DNA of 64,000 nucleotides from Dermatemys mawii (Eukaryota; Chordata; Testudines; Dermatemydidae), in assembly GCA_007922305.1 (NCBI GenBank), contig ML677373.1, positions 14,080,016 through 14,144,015 on the forward strand, in the 5' to 3' direction. The position numbers were made by a program, and so were the translations under genes. Below are positions 22,150 through 33,545 of this stretch, in pieces (within the stretch, counting starts at the first letter, position 1; the number at the start of each line of letters is the position of its first letter). The notes beneath the pieces were generated by a model. The model was not told the DNA's origin. It ran no database searches and saw nothing but the letters and a program-made list of their open reading frames with translations.

Positions 22150-22990
22150 TAGCCAGGGTGTGTTGTGAGTCCCTAACCCACAAACGGTGTGGGTCTATCA
22201 TAGCTCTCGACTAGAGAGACTGGAATCTTTAATTCAAGATGTAGAGAGACTTTTGCTTCTAGCTCTGGAGGGCCCCAGGTCAATCCAAGATGGCGGCTGT
22301 CATGTGAGCGGGGCCTGATCTGGGATTCGAATTGCAGTAGACCCCAGATACTTGGGCTTCCTATGTCCAGAGATGTGCGACCCACTGATCAATGTGTGGT
22401 ACATGTTCTCCTGTGGTGGGGCATACAAACTGCTCCCTGGCCCACGAAATTAAAAGATCATACAGAATCCAGGCAGCCCATGCCTGCGGGCCTGCCGAAT
22501 ATGTGACAACTGGAGGAGCGGGTTGGAAGGGAGCTCCAGAGCGCAGGTAAAAGGGAGTGGACACGCTGCAGCAGAGAGGAACCCTTCTATGGGAAGCCGG
22601 ACAAGAGGTAGATCCTGAGGAGAGCCACAGGGCAGGTATGGCACCAGGCAGAGCCTTCTCCAGTCACCACCTCTTTTGAGACCAGCAGGTCTTGCAGGGC
22701 TCCACTCCTTTTCTTTTTGAGTGAGTGACTGTTTGGCCTATAAGGGTGATGCCCCAAACTGAAGGGCTCTATAGGTAGGAAGTAGCTCAGGGAAGCAAAA
22801 TGGGACTTGCTGCAGAGATGACCCTGTCGGTGTCACCTCTGAAAGGGCCCTGGGTTGGGACTAGATGCAGAGGGAGGGCCCAGGTCCCCATACCTCATGC
22901 CCATAACGGTGAGGCCCAAATGTGGGTGGAAAGCTGAAGAGCCCTGGCCTAAGATCAGGAACAGGCACCTCTACTGCCCTGACAGAGGCA
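22150..22990. repeat. possible LTR-type or other interspersed repeat
   Basis: 'gaagtagctcagggaagcaa', 'tgacctgctgcagagatgac'-like words and 'gggccctgggttgggactag' resemble a repeat I associate with turtle genomes, possibly LTR-retrotransposon derived. I see no clear LTR boundaries, primer-binding site or gag/pol frame, so the class is uncertain. Confidence 0.3.
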
Positions 22991-23155
22991 AAGGACCAGA
23001 AGTCGGGTGTGCCAGACACTCGGCTGCCCAGGCCTCTCAGCTCTCTATCACATCTCGTCTGTGTCTGAAGGTGCACAGCTCCCAGCTATAGAGCCTGGCT
23101 TTTCCACCCATCTAGCTCTGGAGGTTATTAGTTAATCCTCAGTGTTGAGAAGGAT

Positions 23156-23385
23156 GGCAGCTGTCACACTCACCATTATGATTTTGCCCAAAGATTCTCC
23201 AAGTGCTTTACACGCAATAATGGATTTCTCCTCACAGAATCTGGTCCCTACCACACCTTGGCCCTCCTGAGGTGGATGACAGTTAACATCCCCATTTCAG
23301 AGGTGAGGAAATTGAGGCCCAGAGCTTGTGCATTGAGTTAGTGACAGAGTCAGGAACAGAACCCAATAATGTCAAGTCTGAGCAA
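23156..23385 (+). repeat. MIR-type SINE remnant
   Basis: 'atccccatttcagaggtgag', 'gaaattgaggcccagagctt' and 'gacagagtcaggaacagaac' follow the MIR core and 3' order. Confidence 0.65.
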
Positions 23386-23899
23386 TGATTGCAGTGAACC
23401 AAAGTTTAAAAAAAACCTCCAGCCTCCCAGCCTATTAAAGGCTGAAAACGTGAGAGGGGGTGGATCGCCCTGGCTCCGTCTGAGGTGAACTGTGGTGCCG
23501 CAGACAACCAAATGCATTAGCAGGAGCCGTTAGGAGCAGCAGTGGCACATTTAGTGTAACACATTCTAATACAACTCTCTCTGGTGTGGGGAGCAGGGGA
23601 GCCATTAAGAGACATGCGAACATGCTCTTCCCTTCTAACCTGCTCTGCATCAGTTTGCCTATCTGTGCAGAACGTGGCAGGCACAGGGGACTGTTTGCTG
23701 GCCCTGTGTGAGGGAGTGGTAATAATTATCAGCCAGGCAAAGAGAGAGAACACAATGAGAACTGGAGAGCGGGAAGCCAGGGCCGAACAGTTTAATGAGC
23801 TGGAATTCCTTCTATCCTCTTCCTTTACCTTCCGCACCGTTTAGCAGTATTCTTTATATTCCAGTAGTGCTTGAAGGGCACAACGGAGACCAGGGTCCC
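23386..23899. other. intergenic, no gene seen
   Basis: Open frames on both strands at 23517-23844 overlap each other antisense, with no domain recognised. Confidence 0.5.
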
Positions 23900-24095
23900 A
23901 TTGCAATAGGCCCTGTACAAACACATAATATCTGGGCCCCAAGACCTTACAATCCAAATAGACAAGGTAGACAAAGAGAGGGAAAGGAAACAGAGGCAAA
24001 GTGCTTTGCCAGTGGTCACGTAGCACAGCAGAGTTGGGAACTGAACTAAGGTTTTCTGCCTCTCAGGCTGATGCGCTCTCCACTAGGACATGTTG
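23900..24095 (+). repeat. MIR-type SINE remnant
   Basis: 'aaacagaggcaaagtgcttt', 'gccagtggtcacgtagcaca', 'gcagagttgggaactgaact' and 'gctgatgcgctctccactag' follow the MIR order, including a tRNA-like CACTAGGACA end. Confidence 0.65.
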
Positions 24096-24639
24096 CTTCT
24101 TGCTCCCTTCTGCTTGCATTTGTTCCCTTTTCTCCCTCTTTCATCTCCCCTCTCTCTTGGCCTCTCCCTGTTACCCATTAAGAGTTTAGCCAGTTCATTG
24201 CTGTAGCGTAAGTTCATTGATCCCTAAGGGACATGTTCTAGGGCTGGCTGGCATTTATCGACAAGCCCAGGCTGGTGAGTTCTTGTGGCTACTGGGGAGA
24301 TCAGCTGGAGAGCTCTCCTGTGGAAGGCTTGCGTTGCGCCTCGAAAGTGACGTTGGAATGACTGTGGTGCGGGTTGGATGTGAGCCGCGATGCCATGTGC
24401 CTGGGATGTCCCTGTGGTGTCGCTGGAAATTTGTGCCTGCGATCAGTGTATTGATAGAGACGAGAGGCAACAACTAGCTAGTGGAGCCGTTTACTGTGTG
24501 TGTTTTGCTGTCGCAGGACATTTCTAGGTGCTGCAGGGCTGGTTTGATTGCTTTGGCCCCCGGATTGTACAGCAGGCACAGGAAGTTATGACCCGGGAGC
24601 CTTTAAATATGTACATTAGTGGGTAGAGAGAGCAGTGTC
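24096..24639. other. intergenic, no gene seen
   Basis: A pyrimidine-rich run at 24090-24175 and otherwise ordinary DNA. No gene recognised. Confidence 0.5.
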
Positions 24640-24800
24640 CCTTCCTGGACACTGAATTGTGAGATGGGAAACTTGGGGTTTATTCCTGGCTCTGCCACAG
24701 GCATTCTGGGTAACCTCGGGCAAGTGACTTCACCAACCTGTGCCTCAGTTTTCCCAGCTGTAAAATGGGGATCATGACACTGACCTTCTTTGTGGTACCC
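24640..24800 (-). repeat. MIR-type SINE remnant
   Basis: 'ttattcctggctctgccaca', 'taacctcgggcaagtgactt' and 'cctgtgcctcagttttccca' then 'gctgtaaaatggggatcatg' are a well-preserved antisense MIR core. Confidence 0.8.
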
Positions 24801-25299
24801 ATGTGCTGGGGTGGTCCAAGAAATCTGGGCAGATCTTGCTGGGTCAGCTCCTATGGAGCCCCTGATGTAAAGGAAAGATGATGCCAGCGGTGGTGATGGC
24901 ACTCGGAGCCAATCCCCGCTCTGGCCAATAGAGGGAACTTTTGGGCCCTGGCACATCCTGTTTGCTGGGTCCTCACCCCTTCCCATTTCACTTTACGCAG
25001 ACATCACAGAAATTGGGGGTGGGAGGCTGAGCTTGGGACCCTGGTACAATTGTCCCCGCTTTCTCTCCTCTGGTCAGTCCAGCCCCTGCATTCACAGGGG
25101 AGCCGGGGGAAGGGAGGGGAAGCAATAAAGCCATGCAGGGGCATAGGAGGGAGAGGACGGTTGTGTGAGTGCCACTGGTTTGTGTTTTTTGTGCATCTCA
25201 ATCAACCACACAATCCGTTTCTCGCTGCTCTGGAGATGAAAAGGCCTCAGTGAGCGGACGGAGTAGCAGGTGCGGCCCTTGTTACTCTGAAGGCCAATT
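24801..25299. other. intergenic, no gene seen
   Basis: No exon or repeat recognised. 25080-25250 carries short open frames in opposite strands only. Confidence 0.5.
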
Positions 25300-25600
25300 C
25301 TCTCCCTACCTGTGACAGCGCCAGCGGAGAATGCGCTTTGTCACAAATGCCTCCGACAGGCCAATCTTCTGAGATGTCACAACCCAAATTTTTCAGGGAA
25401 GGCAGCTGGCGGCTTTGTTCCGAGCTCAGGTGTGTGCCAAGGGGGCCGCAGGGAGCCGTGCGGTTCCATTCTCTTAGCCGCTATTATGGGCCGGTAAATT
25501 AAACAAGCCAGTGGCAGAAAACAAACAGCAGTGAAGTCTCCCAGGAAGACTCTCTTGTTAATCAGAATGGAAAAGGCTCCCTTTTATTGCAGGATCTGAA
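25300..25600. other. candidate conserved non-coding block
   Basis: Repeat-free, with CpG-containing words retained ('gcgccagcggagaatgcgct') next to AT-rich homeobox-like words ('gccggtaaattaaacaagcc', 'cttgttaatcagaatgg'). The texture is of a regulatory element rather than decayed repeat DNA. Confidence 0.3.
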
Positions 25601-26205
25601 AGACTCCGAGGTGTGTGGTTGAGGCTGGCAGCTTGGGAGGGGATGCTCCACTCAATAGCAAACCTTCGCTCCTGCGGGGTTCTATATTTTAAATGGAAAA
25701 GGGTTAACACTATAGGTGCTGACCTGGTCTATTGTGCGGTGGGCTGGTATTTCAACTGCAGTGCTGCTAGAATGATGGCATTGCAGACAGGGCATAGGGC
25801 GAGGTGAGGATGCCTCATTAGACAACGCTGAAATGGTTAAGCGTGTCATGGCTGCTTAGTTCCTGGTCCTGCTTTCATTGGAATCCAGGGCAAAACTCCC
25901 ACTGAGTTCAGAGAAAGCAGCATCAGGGCCCAGATTTGTGAATTTCCTGGGCCGGCTCCCCAGCTGCTATTGACTGGGCAAGTTCTCTCCAAGACAGTGG
26001 AGCTGCACTGATTTTGTCCAGCTGGGATCCCGGCCCCTGGCTTTAGGAGACACTTAATAGATTGGATTCTTAATTGCATTTCAGCCCCTTTGCATAGAGA
26101 GAGAGAATCTCTGCCATCGTTTCTTTACAAGGGGATTTCGGTGGTTTGATGTATGGCAGGATTTTTTAAAACACCCTGTGTCGTCCTTCCTCTGACACAC
26201 TTTGT
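25601..26205. other. intergenic with a short palindromic repeat
   Basis: The 25855-25945 stretch ('gctttcattggaatccaggg', 'aaaactcccactgagttcag') belongs to the short palindromic dispersed type. No gene seen. Confidence 0.45.
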
Positions 26206-26410
26206 ACTTCGCTCGTTTCATATGAGAATCTCAAAGCAATTCACACCTGATTAGCTAAGCTGCACTGCAAGGCAGGCAAGTCTATTTCTGCTGCGTTGGG
26301 GTTTTATAGACATGAATCTATCTCCCAGTCACCCCGTCTGGCAGAGGTCGGGACTATCCCGGTTTTACACGGGGCGGAGGATTTGCCACGGCCGGTTGTT
26401 CAGCCAGGAT
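26206..26410 (+). repeat. probable diverged MIR-like remnant
   Basis: 'ttacacggggcggaggattt' and 'gccacggccgg' sit where 'ttttacagatgggg..' and 'gacttgccc' occur in MIR, preceded by 'gagaatctcaaagcaattca', a frequent MIR 5' context in reptiles. Weak. Confidence 0.3.
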
Positions 26411-28595
26411 AAGGACATAGGGTGTTTCACCACGTAAGTGATCCATCCCCTAGGATCTCACAGGCTGCTTGTCTCCTTGCATTTGAACCCAACTGGTGTG
26501 ATCAGCTGGGTCGCTCGCGCTGTCCGTCCTTAGCTCTGTGTGTCTGGTGGCTGGGGCAAGATGTTTTCAGGGTGAAGGTTCTTCCTTCTATGATTCAGTT
26601 TCCCCTCTGCACCCTGCCCCTTCCAGTCCTGACTCAGTCCAAACAGCCTGACCTCAGGCCTACCTGTTTATCCAGGCTTTCGTCTGACCTGGGCTAGGGA
26701 GGGGGCTGAATTTCTGCTGGTGCCTGAGGAGTGTCTGTCTCGCAGGCAGTGTTGTCCTAAGGCCCATAGAGGAGCTGGCAGCAAATGGTACATTGCCCAG
26801 AAGTACATCTCGTCAATTGGAAAACTAGCCAGTGAGGTTCTTCGAACCTTTCTGAAGGGCAGCAAAGGTTCTGGGTTGCATCTCAGGGCGGTTGACTTGG
26901 GTCAGTTACTGGATTTGGGCCAGTCCGACTTTGCTTGACACTGGATTTTTAGCTGATGTAACTCAGCAAAGCTTCATCGACGCCAGTGATCTCTGAATTC
27001 CCTGTGCAGCTAGTGAAGTTTTCCTCTTCTTCTCCCCGCCCACTCCGCATCCCCCTGCCAATCCCTTCTGGCAGGGGAGAGTGGCTAGAACCAGGGTCCT
27101 TTTTCATCACTGAGAGCCTGTGAATATTCATGGGGGAATATTAAAAATGTCCACCACATCTAGAATTAGTCATGGGGGCCTGACTGGATCCAGGATACTT
27201 ATTACAGTGGCCCTGATGTCACCCACCCGTTCTGCTGGCGCATACCAGGTCGCGTGGGGCTGCGGCCAAGGCGTGATTGAAGTGCCAACCCTCATTACTC
27301 ATTATGAGCTGCTCTGGCTCACCCCGCCAGGCACGGCTGGCTCCATCTCTCTCCCTGTGGGTTCTTACACACCTTAGCCAAAGCGCCGTGGCGATCGGGA
27401 ACTGTTTGCAACTCCAGGCAGAGGCATCTGGACCTGAATGCATCCCTTCAGATTAAGCAGCACCTTCTCGAAGCACAAGGACGCCTCTCTGCGTAAAAGG
27501 GCGCAATGCCTTTGCCTCTGGTTTTGCAGCCTAATGTGTCCATAGCTTGTGCCTCTTTGGTTCCCACACAATTCCCAAGAAAGCTCGTTGCTCAGGGTTG
27601 CCTAGAGAGAGCTTCTGAGGCAGGGTCCCCTGGTAAAGCAACCTGACATGTGAAATTACAGGGCAAATGGGGAAGCAGCTTTATTTCAGTTGGACACTGC
27701 CACAGAGAAAGTCCCGCCACTCCACTCCATAAAACCAGGCGTGGGGAATTGCCATCCTCACACACAGGACCTCTAGTGAGACCTCTTCCTCCCCTTGCTT
27801 AATGGCACAGCCTGAATCTCAGTACGCTCCACCTTAATCTGACTGGCAGTGGGTTACCCTCTTGATCCTGCTAGGAGATTGTTATAAATGGGAGAGCCAG
27901 GAAAAAGCACTTGGGTGTCCTGATTCCCAGTCCCTTGCTCTAACCCCTAAGTTACACTCCCTCCACCAGCTAGGAATAGAACCTAAGATTCCCCCCTCCA
28001 CGTATGCTGCTCCACCAATTAGACAACAATGACTCTTCCCATCACACACACCTTCCCTTGCTTCCCCACAAGAGATCTGGCAGATGGTCAGTGCTGCCCT
28101 GGGGATGTGGCATGGTTTGTTTTGAGCCCAGCAGAGATTCACCTTTTTCCCTTGTTCCCCTTGAGGTAGGGACACCTGGCCCCTTTCTCCTTCGAGTTCT
28201 GGTTAAGTAAAAGAAAATCCTCGAATGAGCTGGGGGCTGGGGCTGTACAAACACAGACCCCAATAGCTCGGGATTCCTGCATCCTGAACAATGTCAGGTC
28301 CCAGCTCTTAGGGGCGGCGGGATGCATGGGGGTTCCCTCTGGCACTTCCTGCTGTCAGTTAGCTCACCAGCATTTCCTCTGTGCTGTATTTGGGGGAATA
28401 TTGTGGTCATGTGAGATTTCCACCATGTGGTGTTAATGTCACATGGGAATGGCTTGGGCAACCTTGGTGTAGCTAAATTGACCCCTGATTTGTCTGTAGC
28501 CTGAATCCTGGATGGAACCCCAAACCTAATCTGGATCTCAGTGTCGCTTCCTGGCTCTGTGCCTCTTTATTTCTACTGACTCTAATCTATGTAGA
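26411..28595. other. intergenic, no gene seen
   Basis: About 2.2 kb with no defensible exon. A MIR-like tail pair is possible at 27890-28030 ('tgctctaacccctaagttac', 'gctaggaatagaacctaaga'). The open frames are short and antisense to each other. Confidence 0.45.
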
Positions 28596-28700
28596 ACTCT
28601 TCCCTGAGGACCAGAGTCCTACACAGCAGACGTATACTGGTGTAACTCCATTGATTTCAGTGGACTTCTTGCAGACTTACACTGAGAGCAGGATCCCTAC
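28596..28700. repeat. short palindromic dispersed repeat
   Basis: 'actggtgtaactccattgat' and 'ttcagtggacttcttgcaga' form the familiar gtgtaactccattgatttcagtgga core flanked by inverted 'gaccagagtcct' and 'gagagcaggatccc' type ends. Confidence 0.5.
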
Positions 28701-28779
28701 ATCTCTCCCCGTCATGTCTCTCCCCATCTCTTCCCTTCTATCTTCTGTCTACTAGATTTATATTCTAAACCCCACAAGT

Positions 28780-29000
28780 GGGTTGCTGAAAAATGAATGT
28801 AGCCAATAGCTAGTTAGTGCATGTCCGTGCAGTGTTATTGTCCTGCTGCAAAACGATCCATCCTGCCAGCGGAAGGAACACAAGTGAGCTGACAGATCTG
28901 CTTCCCCAGGCTGCCCTGACATTGACGGTGGTTTTAATAATCTTGGAAGTGCGTGAGCTTGGCACAGGCATGTTGTCTCAGGCCTTATAAGGCAGACACA
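28780..29000. other. candidate conserved non-coding block
   Basis: Repeat-free stretch with 'gtagccaatagctagttagt', 'gacggtggttttaataatct' and 'gcatgttgtctcaggcctta'. Composition suggests a non-coding element. Confidence 0.22.
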
Positions 29001-29504
29001 AAAAGTAAATCAGTGTTTGCCAAAAGGAAAAAAAAAAGGACAAAACTATTATGGGAGAAAAGGGAAAAAGATAGTGTTGAGCTTCTGAGAGGGTGGTAGA
29101 CACAGCAGAGTGAGAAACAAAATGCAATTTAAAAGGAGACACATGCTAGACAGAGTCTCTTTCCCTACCAGAAACTCAGACAGAATGGACCAAATCCACA
29201 CACTGCAGCTAATAGAGCCCAGCACCCCAGGTCTGAGTCTCCGATACTCCAGGCCTGCATCTGGGGCAAGGAGGGGAGGAAAAGGGGGATTTAAGCCACC
29301 TGTGATTGTGCAGTGACCTGCTTGGTCCCTGGTGTAAGTTAGAGCAGCCTCAAGGAATGCTCTGACTTTTGCTCAGTTTCCAATGGTTCCCAGTGACCCT
29401 GGGGTAGCAGAGAGTAGCCATAATGAAATGCACTCCATTGCCCCCTCTTGATATCCCCACATCCACTTCCTATGCTGGGTGTTGGGAACAGAGTTGGTAT
29501 AGAG
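29001..29504. other. intergenic, no gene seen
   Basis: Poly-purine start (29022-29075) and otherwise unassigned DNA. Confidence 0.5.
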
Positions 29505-29786
29505 CAGTGGTTCTCAAATTGAGGGTTGCCACGGCTGACATTAGACTTGCTGGGGCCCGGGGTGAAGCCTGGGGTGAAGCCTGAGCCTTGGGGCTTCATC
29601 TCTGGGCAGTGGGGCTGCAGCCCTTGGGCTTTGCCCCCCGCCCTTCCTCTCCTCTCAGGGCAGTGGGACTCAGGCTTTGGCTTTGGCCCCCTGCCTGGTC
29701 TCAGGCTTCCATCCCGCTCTTGGGGTTGTGTACTAATATTTGTTGTCAGAAGGGGGTCACGGGGCAATGAAGTTTGAGAACGGCTG
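29505..29786. mobile_element. non-autonomous hAT-like element
   Basis: It starts CAGTGGTTCTCAAA and ends TTTGAGAACGGCTG, near-perfect inverted ends. Flanking octamers gtatagag (29497-29504) and gtgcagag (29787-29794) are identical at 6 of 8 positions. The interior is GC-rich with 'ggggtgaagcctgg' duplicated and 'tggggcttcatct'. No transposase. Classic turtle hAT-like MITE. Confidence 0.85.
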
Positions 29787-30399
29787 GTGCAGAGGCTTTG
29801 TTAGATGTAGGCCAGGTGGTGACATCTCTGTGCTCCAGGAAGCTAGGCTTACTGCTGCTCCTGTGGTTCAATACTGGGCTGGGTGATGGGTGAGGGGGTG
29901 ACATGCTGGGTGGTGAGCCCTGCAGTCTTTCTGATGAAGCATTAAACAGGCCCCTCGTGCATGTGCCTGGTTGCTCTGTCGATATGGCAGGTTGCAAATA
30001 GAGCACGGGATGACCACAGAGACCTGGCCAGCACTTGCTCTTGGTGCACATGGATCCTAATCTCCCAGGTGATATGTCAGCCACTGCTCAGCACTTAGGC
30101 CAGGAAAAGGCTCCGCACCCACCAATGGGGCTGGACTTCCAAAGGGCTGAGGTCTCGGGAAAAGTCAGCTACTCATTTTGGGGCTGTCTTGGGCCGGCTG
30201 GCCCTTTCAGGGGAGTCAGGCTCAGCTTGGCCCCAGACACAGCAATTATCCCCCAGCTGATCCCGGCGGGGTGGCTTAATTCCAATGATTGGACACAGCT
30301 GGGAATGGGTGAGGCAGTGGTTGAAGTTTGTATTTTCACGTGGGGTTTGTCTGGGAGCTCCAGGCAGGAACCTGGGGAGCCCCTGCCCTGACAGAAGGG
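29787..30399. other. intergenic, no gene seen
   Basis: Open frames on both strands without domains. Nothing recognised. Confidence 0.45.
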
Positions 30400-30850
30400 T
30401 GAACCCGTAGGGGTGGTGGCGCCTGAGAAGAATACTGGTACCTATTGGGCCCAGGAGGGCGCCGGGGAAAGGCCTGCTGCTTGGCTGAGGGACGAGGAAG
30501 CCCAGGGAAGAGGCCAAGAGGAGCTGGAAGAGCCCGGCCTCGCCTGCTTGCTCCAGGGTCCTTGTGCTGGAACACAGAGACCGGGGCCTGGCTTACCTTG
30601 CTGGCCCACTGAACGCGGTGGGCTGAAGACCCCAGAGACCAAGGGTGGCAGTCTGAACTCGATTGAAGACTTGACGGGAGGCCACCAGGTTCTTGTTTGT
30701 TGGACTCTGTTACCCTGGAAGGGGGAGACTTTAAAGTGACCTGGCCAGAGGGCTGAGTCATGACAAGAGGCCCCACTGCGGGGCTGGAGCCATTGTCAGC
30801 ACGGGGTGCTAGACAAGGAGATCCAGCTATGCCCCACCACGAGGGGGGCA
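30400..30850. repeat. GC-rich interspersed-repeat-like segment
   Basis: 'tattgggcccaggagggcgc', 'ggctgagggacgaggaagcc' and 'ttggactctgttaccctgga' resemble a GC-rich turtle interspersed repeat, possibly LTR-related. A long antisense open frame (30336-30944) lies over it and is best explained as GC-rich repeat DNA with few stops. Confidence 0.35.
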
Positions 30851-31319
30851 CCATCAGTGAGTCCATTCTTCTTACAGGCTGCTGAATAGGAACTGAGCTC
30901 TGGGGAGAATCTGGCCCTTGATGGGCTTGTCCTGCTGGTGGCAAACACGTTGTTTTGTGAACAGCTGAGAGACATGCCCTAGGATGAGTGAGTTCAGTGC
31001 AAAGCCACAGGAGAGGAACCTTAGGGTCCGATCAGTGGGAACACTCATTGAGGAGGCTTTGGACCAAGCTCTAAATCCTTTGTCAGGGCAGGTCCTAAGC
31101 ATCCCAGGCCAGACACAGAATGTGCAGGGAAAATCTGAGCCCCAAGACCATCCAGAGCACCAAGAAAATAGTGCTGGCCCTCCTAAAAAGCCTTCTCGCA
31201 TGGGCTGTCTTGGGGGTTTTCTTTGCATTCCAGACCAGCTGGCTGCCTGAACAATTGATTTTGAATCATGCGCTCGTGGACTTTTTTAGCTACAGTGTCT
31301 CTCAGGAGAGCAGCACCCA
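30851..31319. other. intergenic, no gene seen
   Basis: Two overlapping frames in opposite strands (30872-31250), with no family recognised. Confidence 0.45.
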
Positions 31320-31545
31320 GCCCTGATGAGCTGCAATTTCCGACCTCTTCTTACTTGAACACAACCACACGGTGTCATTCCACAATAGATTAATGATCAG
31401 CATGTTCCTGGGCTGACGATTTGTATAACATACTTCAGCCTGGTGTGAACTGTCACAGTTGAATAATTAACCTCTAGCGACAGAAGCCCAGAATGGAAAT
31501 CCTGACATTATGATTAATGATCTCGTTGGTTATGGTAATGTCTAG
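31320..31545. other. candidate conserved non-coding block
   Basis: Repeat-free and AT-rich with repeated ATTAATGATC-type words ('agattaatgatcagcatg', 'atgattaatgatctcgttgg') and 'gttgaataattaacctc'. The two ATTAATGATC copies (about 31388 and 31511) suggest homeodomain-type sites. Confidence 0.3.
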
Positions 31546-31573
31546 GGACCAGTCAAGAATGGGGCATCCTGGC

Positions 31574-31815
31574 TAGGGCCCTACCAAATTGACAGTCCAT
31601 TTTGGTCAGTTTCACAGTCATAGGATTTTAAACATCATACATTTCACAGTTTCTGAGATTTAAATCTGAAATTCCATGGGATTGTAGCGGGAACAGAGTT
31701 GTGGGGCGGGGGGTGTCGCAAGGGTCATGGTACTGCCACCCTTACTTCTGTGCTGCTGCCTTCAGAGCTGGGCGGCTGAGGGCCACTGCTGGTCAGATTC
31801 CCAAGTCTGAAGGCA
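31574..31815. repeat. turtle interspersed repeat (agggccctaccaaatt type)
   Basis: It starts 'agggccctaccaaattgaca', contains 'atttcacagtttctgagatt', 'tgtcgcaagggtcatggtac' and 'tgccacccttacttctgtgc', and ends in 'gtctgaaggca' after 'cagagctgggcggctga'. The block order is that of a common chelonian composite element. Confidence 0.7.
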
Positions 31816-31925
31816 GGGCTCTTTAGCTCAGGCAGTAGAGAGGTAAGCTTTGCGATCCATGGCTCTCAGATTTGATTCCCTACTGCTAATGAGCTGCACA
31901 GTGTTACATATCCATCCCAAAGATG
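31816..31925 (+). repeat. tRNA-derived SINE head
   Basis: An A-box-like TTAGCTCAGGCAGTAGAGA (31823-31841) and a B-box-like AGATTTGATTCCC (31868-31880) are 45 nt apart, the spacing of a tRNA gene. Surrounding sequence does not close a full cloverleaf acceptor stem, so it is a SINE head or tRNA pseudogene. Tortoise SINEs of the Cry I type (tRNA-Lys derived) are a plausible source. Confidence 0.55.
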
Positions 31926-32480
31926 AATTCTGCTCTTAGAGGGAGCCTGCATCTGGGGGTATCCTCTCATTTCAATTGACTTTTAACTCCAGTGACTATA
32001 GTAAAGCCACTAGCAATAGACATCGGTTCTTTTTTCCTTCCTTTCCTTACCCTAAAACAGTACTGACTCTTCCAAACCCCCATGCAGAATGGTCTTTCCT
32101 CCTCTGATGGAAGTTTCATGTTTCAAACTCCCTTGTCCTTCAAACACGCAGTGCACGCTAGGTTCCGAGTGGCAGGGAGCACCAGGCAAGAGGTGAGATG
32201 CTGTTTGGTAATCAGAGGTGATAGTGTTTTCCACAGCTTGTAGCTAAAGATAAGTGTCTTTATCTAAACTGCTATCCAAGCTGTCATCAAAGCCGACAGG
32301 ACAAAGATCTGGTATGCCCAGGAGTGTGTCTTCGTCTCTGCCTGTATATAGCTAGATTAGGTAGACTCTGTAAATACGAATACAAGCATGCAGATACTGT
32401 GGTCATCCAGTATCTGGTTCCCAATTCAGTACGGAGTCTAACTCAAAGCATGGGAGACGTCTCGTTGGGATTACACATGT
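31926..32480. other. intergenic, no gene seen
   Basis: AT-leaning DNA without recognised repeat or exon. Confidence 0.45.
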
Positions 32481-32488
32481 GCTTAAAG

Positions 32489-32786
32489 CGGGGGCGGGGA
32501 GTGTGTGTCGCTTGCCTGCCCTGGCCCTGCGCCGCTCCTGGAAGTAGTCAGAACCATGTCCCTGTGGCCCCTGGAGATGGGGGTGGGGCAGAGAACTCCA
32601 TGCGCTGCCCTTACCTGCGGGTATCTCCCACGAAGCTCCCATTGGCTGCGGTTCCCTGGGGCCAGAGGGACTTGGTGCCGTCTGCTTCCTGGAGCGGCAC
32701 AGGGTCCGCGGTTCCAATTGCGTGGGCCAGATCCAAAGCCCTGAGGGGCCGGATCTGGCCCATGGGCAGTAGTTTGCCCACCCCTG
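32489..32786 (-). mobile_element. non-autonomous hAT-like element with perfect target duplication
   Basis: The ends CGGGGGCGGGGAG and GTTTGCCCACCCCTG are loosely inverted. The flanks are the same octamer, gcttaaag, at 32481-32488 and 32787-32794. The interior has 'ctcccattggctgcggttcc' and 'gatctggcccatgggcagta', as in a widespread turtle element usually written in the opposite orientation. 298 bp, no transposase. Confidence 0.85.
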
Positions 32787-32856
32787 GCTTAAAGTTAGGG
32801 ATGTGCTGACCTGTCTTGCTGGACTGGGGCCATAATATCAGCCTAAATTCTTACTT

Positions 32857-32892
32857 TATATATATATATGCCATATAATAATAATAATGAAT
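32857..32892. repeat. (TA)n and (ATA)n microsatellites
   Basis: About six TA units run into 'gccatataataataataatg'. The rest of 32795-33290 shows only a short palindromic repeat fragment (32990-33050). Confidence 0.85.
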
Positions 32893-33290
32893 AATACTTC
32901 TCTATGATGCCTTTCCAATGAGGGCCTCAAAGCATTTTACCAACCTTTAATTAATGAGACGAAACCCTTCCTCACCATAAAGCCTATTCCTGCTCTCACT
33001 GAAGTCAAATGTGAAACTCCCACTGATGCTGTTGGTGACAGGACCAGCCCTCAAACTATAAGGAGGATGCACACGGGCCAGGGATCCCAAGCCAAGGTGT
33101 CTCAACACTCATTAGAACCCAGCTTTTGTTCTCAGCCCTCAGTAGAACCAGCTCATCTTCAGAGTTTGGGCAGAATTACAGGGCCCTTAAGCGGGGTTTG
33201 GTGGAATCAGACAGGATTTGAGAGGAAGGGGTGAAATCTGACTAGGTTGGAGCAGTATGTTGGTTCTGGAGAGAAGTGGACATCATGAAC

Positions 33291-33407
33291 AGGGCTGGTT
33301 GAAAGTGATTTTTCCCCCCCATGCAAAAATGTTTTAAAATGTTTTCCCTCTATTTTTATTTTCTGGTTAAGAAAAAAAATCTTGATTAAAAATGCTGTGA
33401 CCAGCCT
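33291..33407. mobile_element. AT-rich palindromic MITE (gctggtcaaaatttt family), short copy
   Basis: It opens AGGGCTGGTTGAAAGTG and closes GCTGTGACCAGCCT. The centre is aaaatgttttaaaatgtttt-like. Short relative of 7416-7951. Confidence 0.65.
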
Positions 33408-33517
33408 TTGTTTGAGTAGCCAAAAAATTTCCCTGTTTATGTGGGCTCGTTTTCCAGAGAGAGCATTTGGGGCAGGATGCATTGGCTTGGTGGGATTTTT
33501 CCCAGGTCCAGGCTGAA

Positions 33518-33545
33518 GTGTGTGTGTGTGTGTGTGTGTGTGTGT
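33518..33545. repeat. (GT)n microsatellite
   Basis: About fourteen uninterrupted GT dinucleotides. Confidence 0.95.

Noticed and set aside
30336..30944. 202-codon open frame on the minus strand
   Set aside because: It overlaps a GC-rich repeat-like segment, has frames in other phases and on the other strand, and encodes Pro/Ser/Gly-rich sequence without domain or splice borders.
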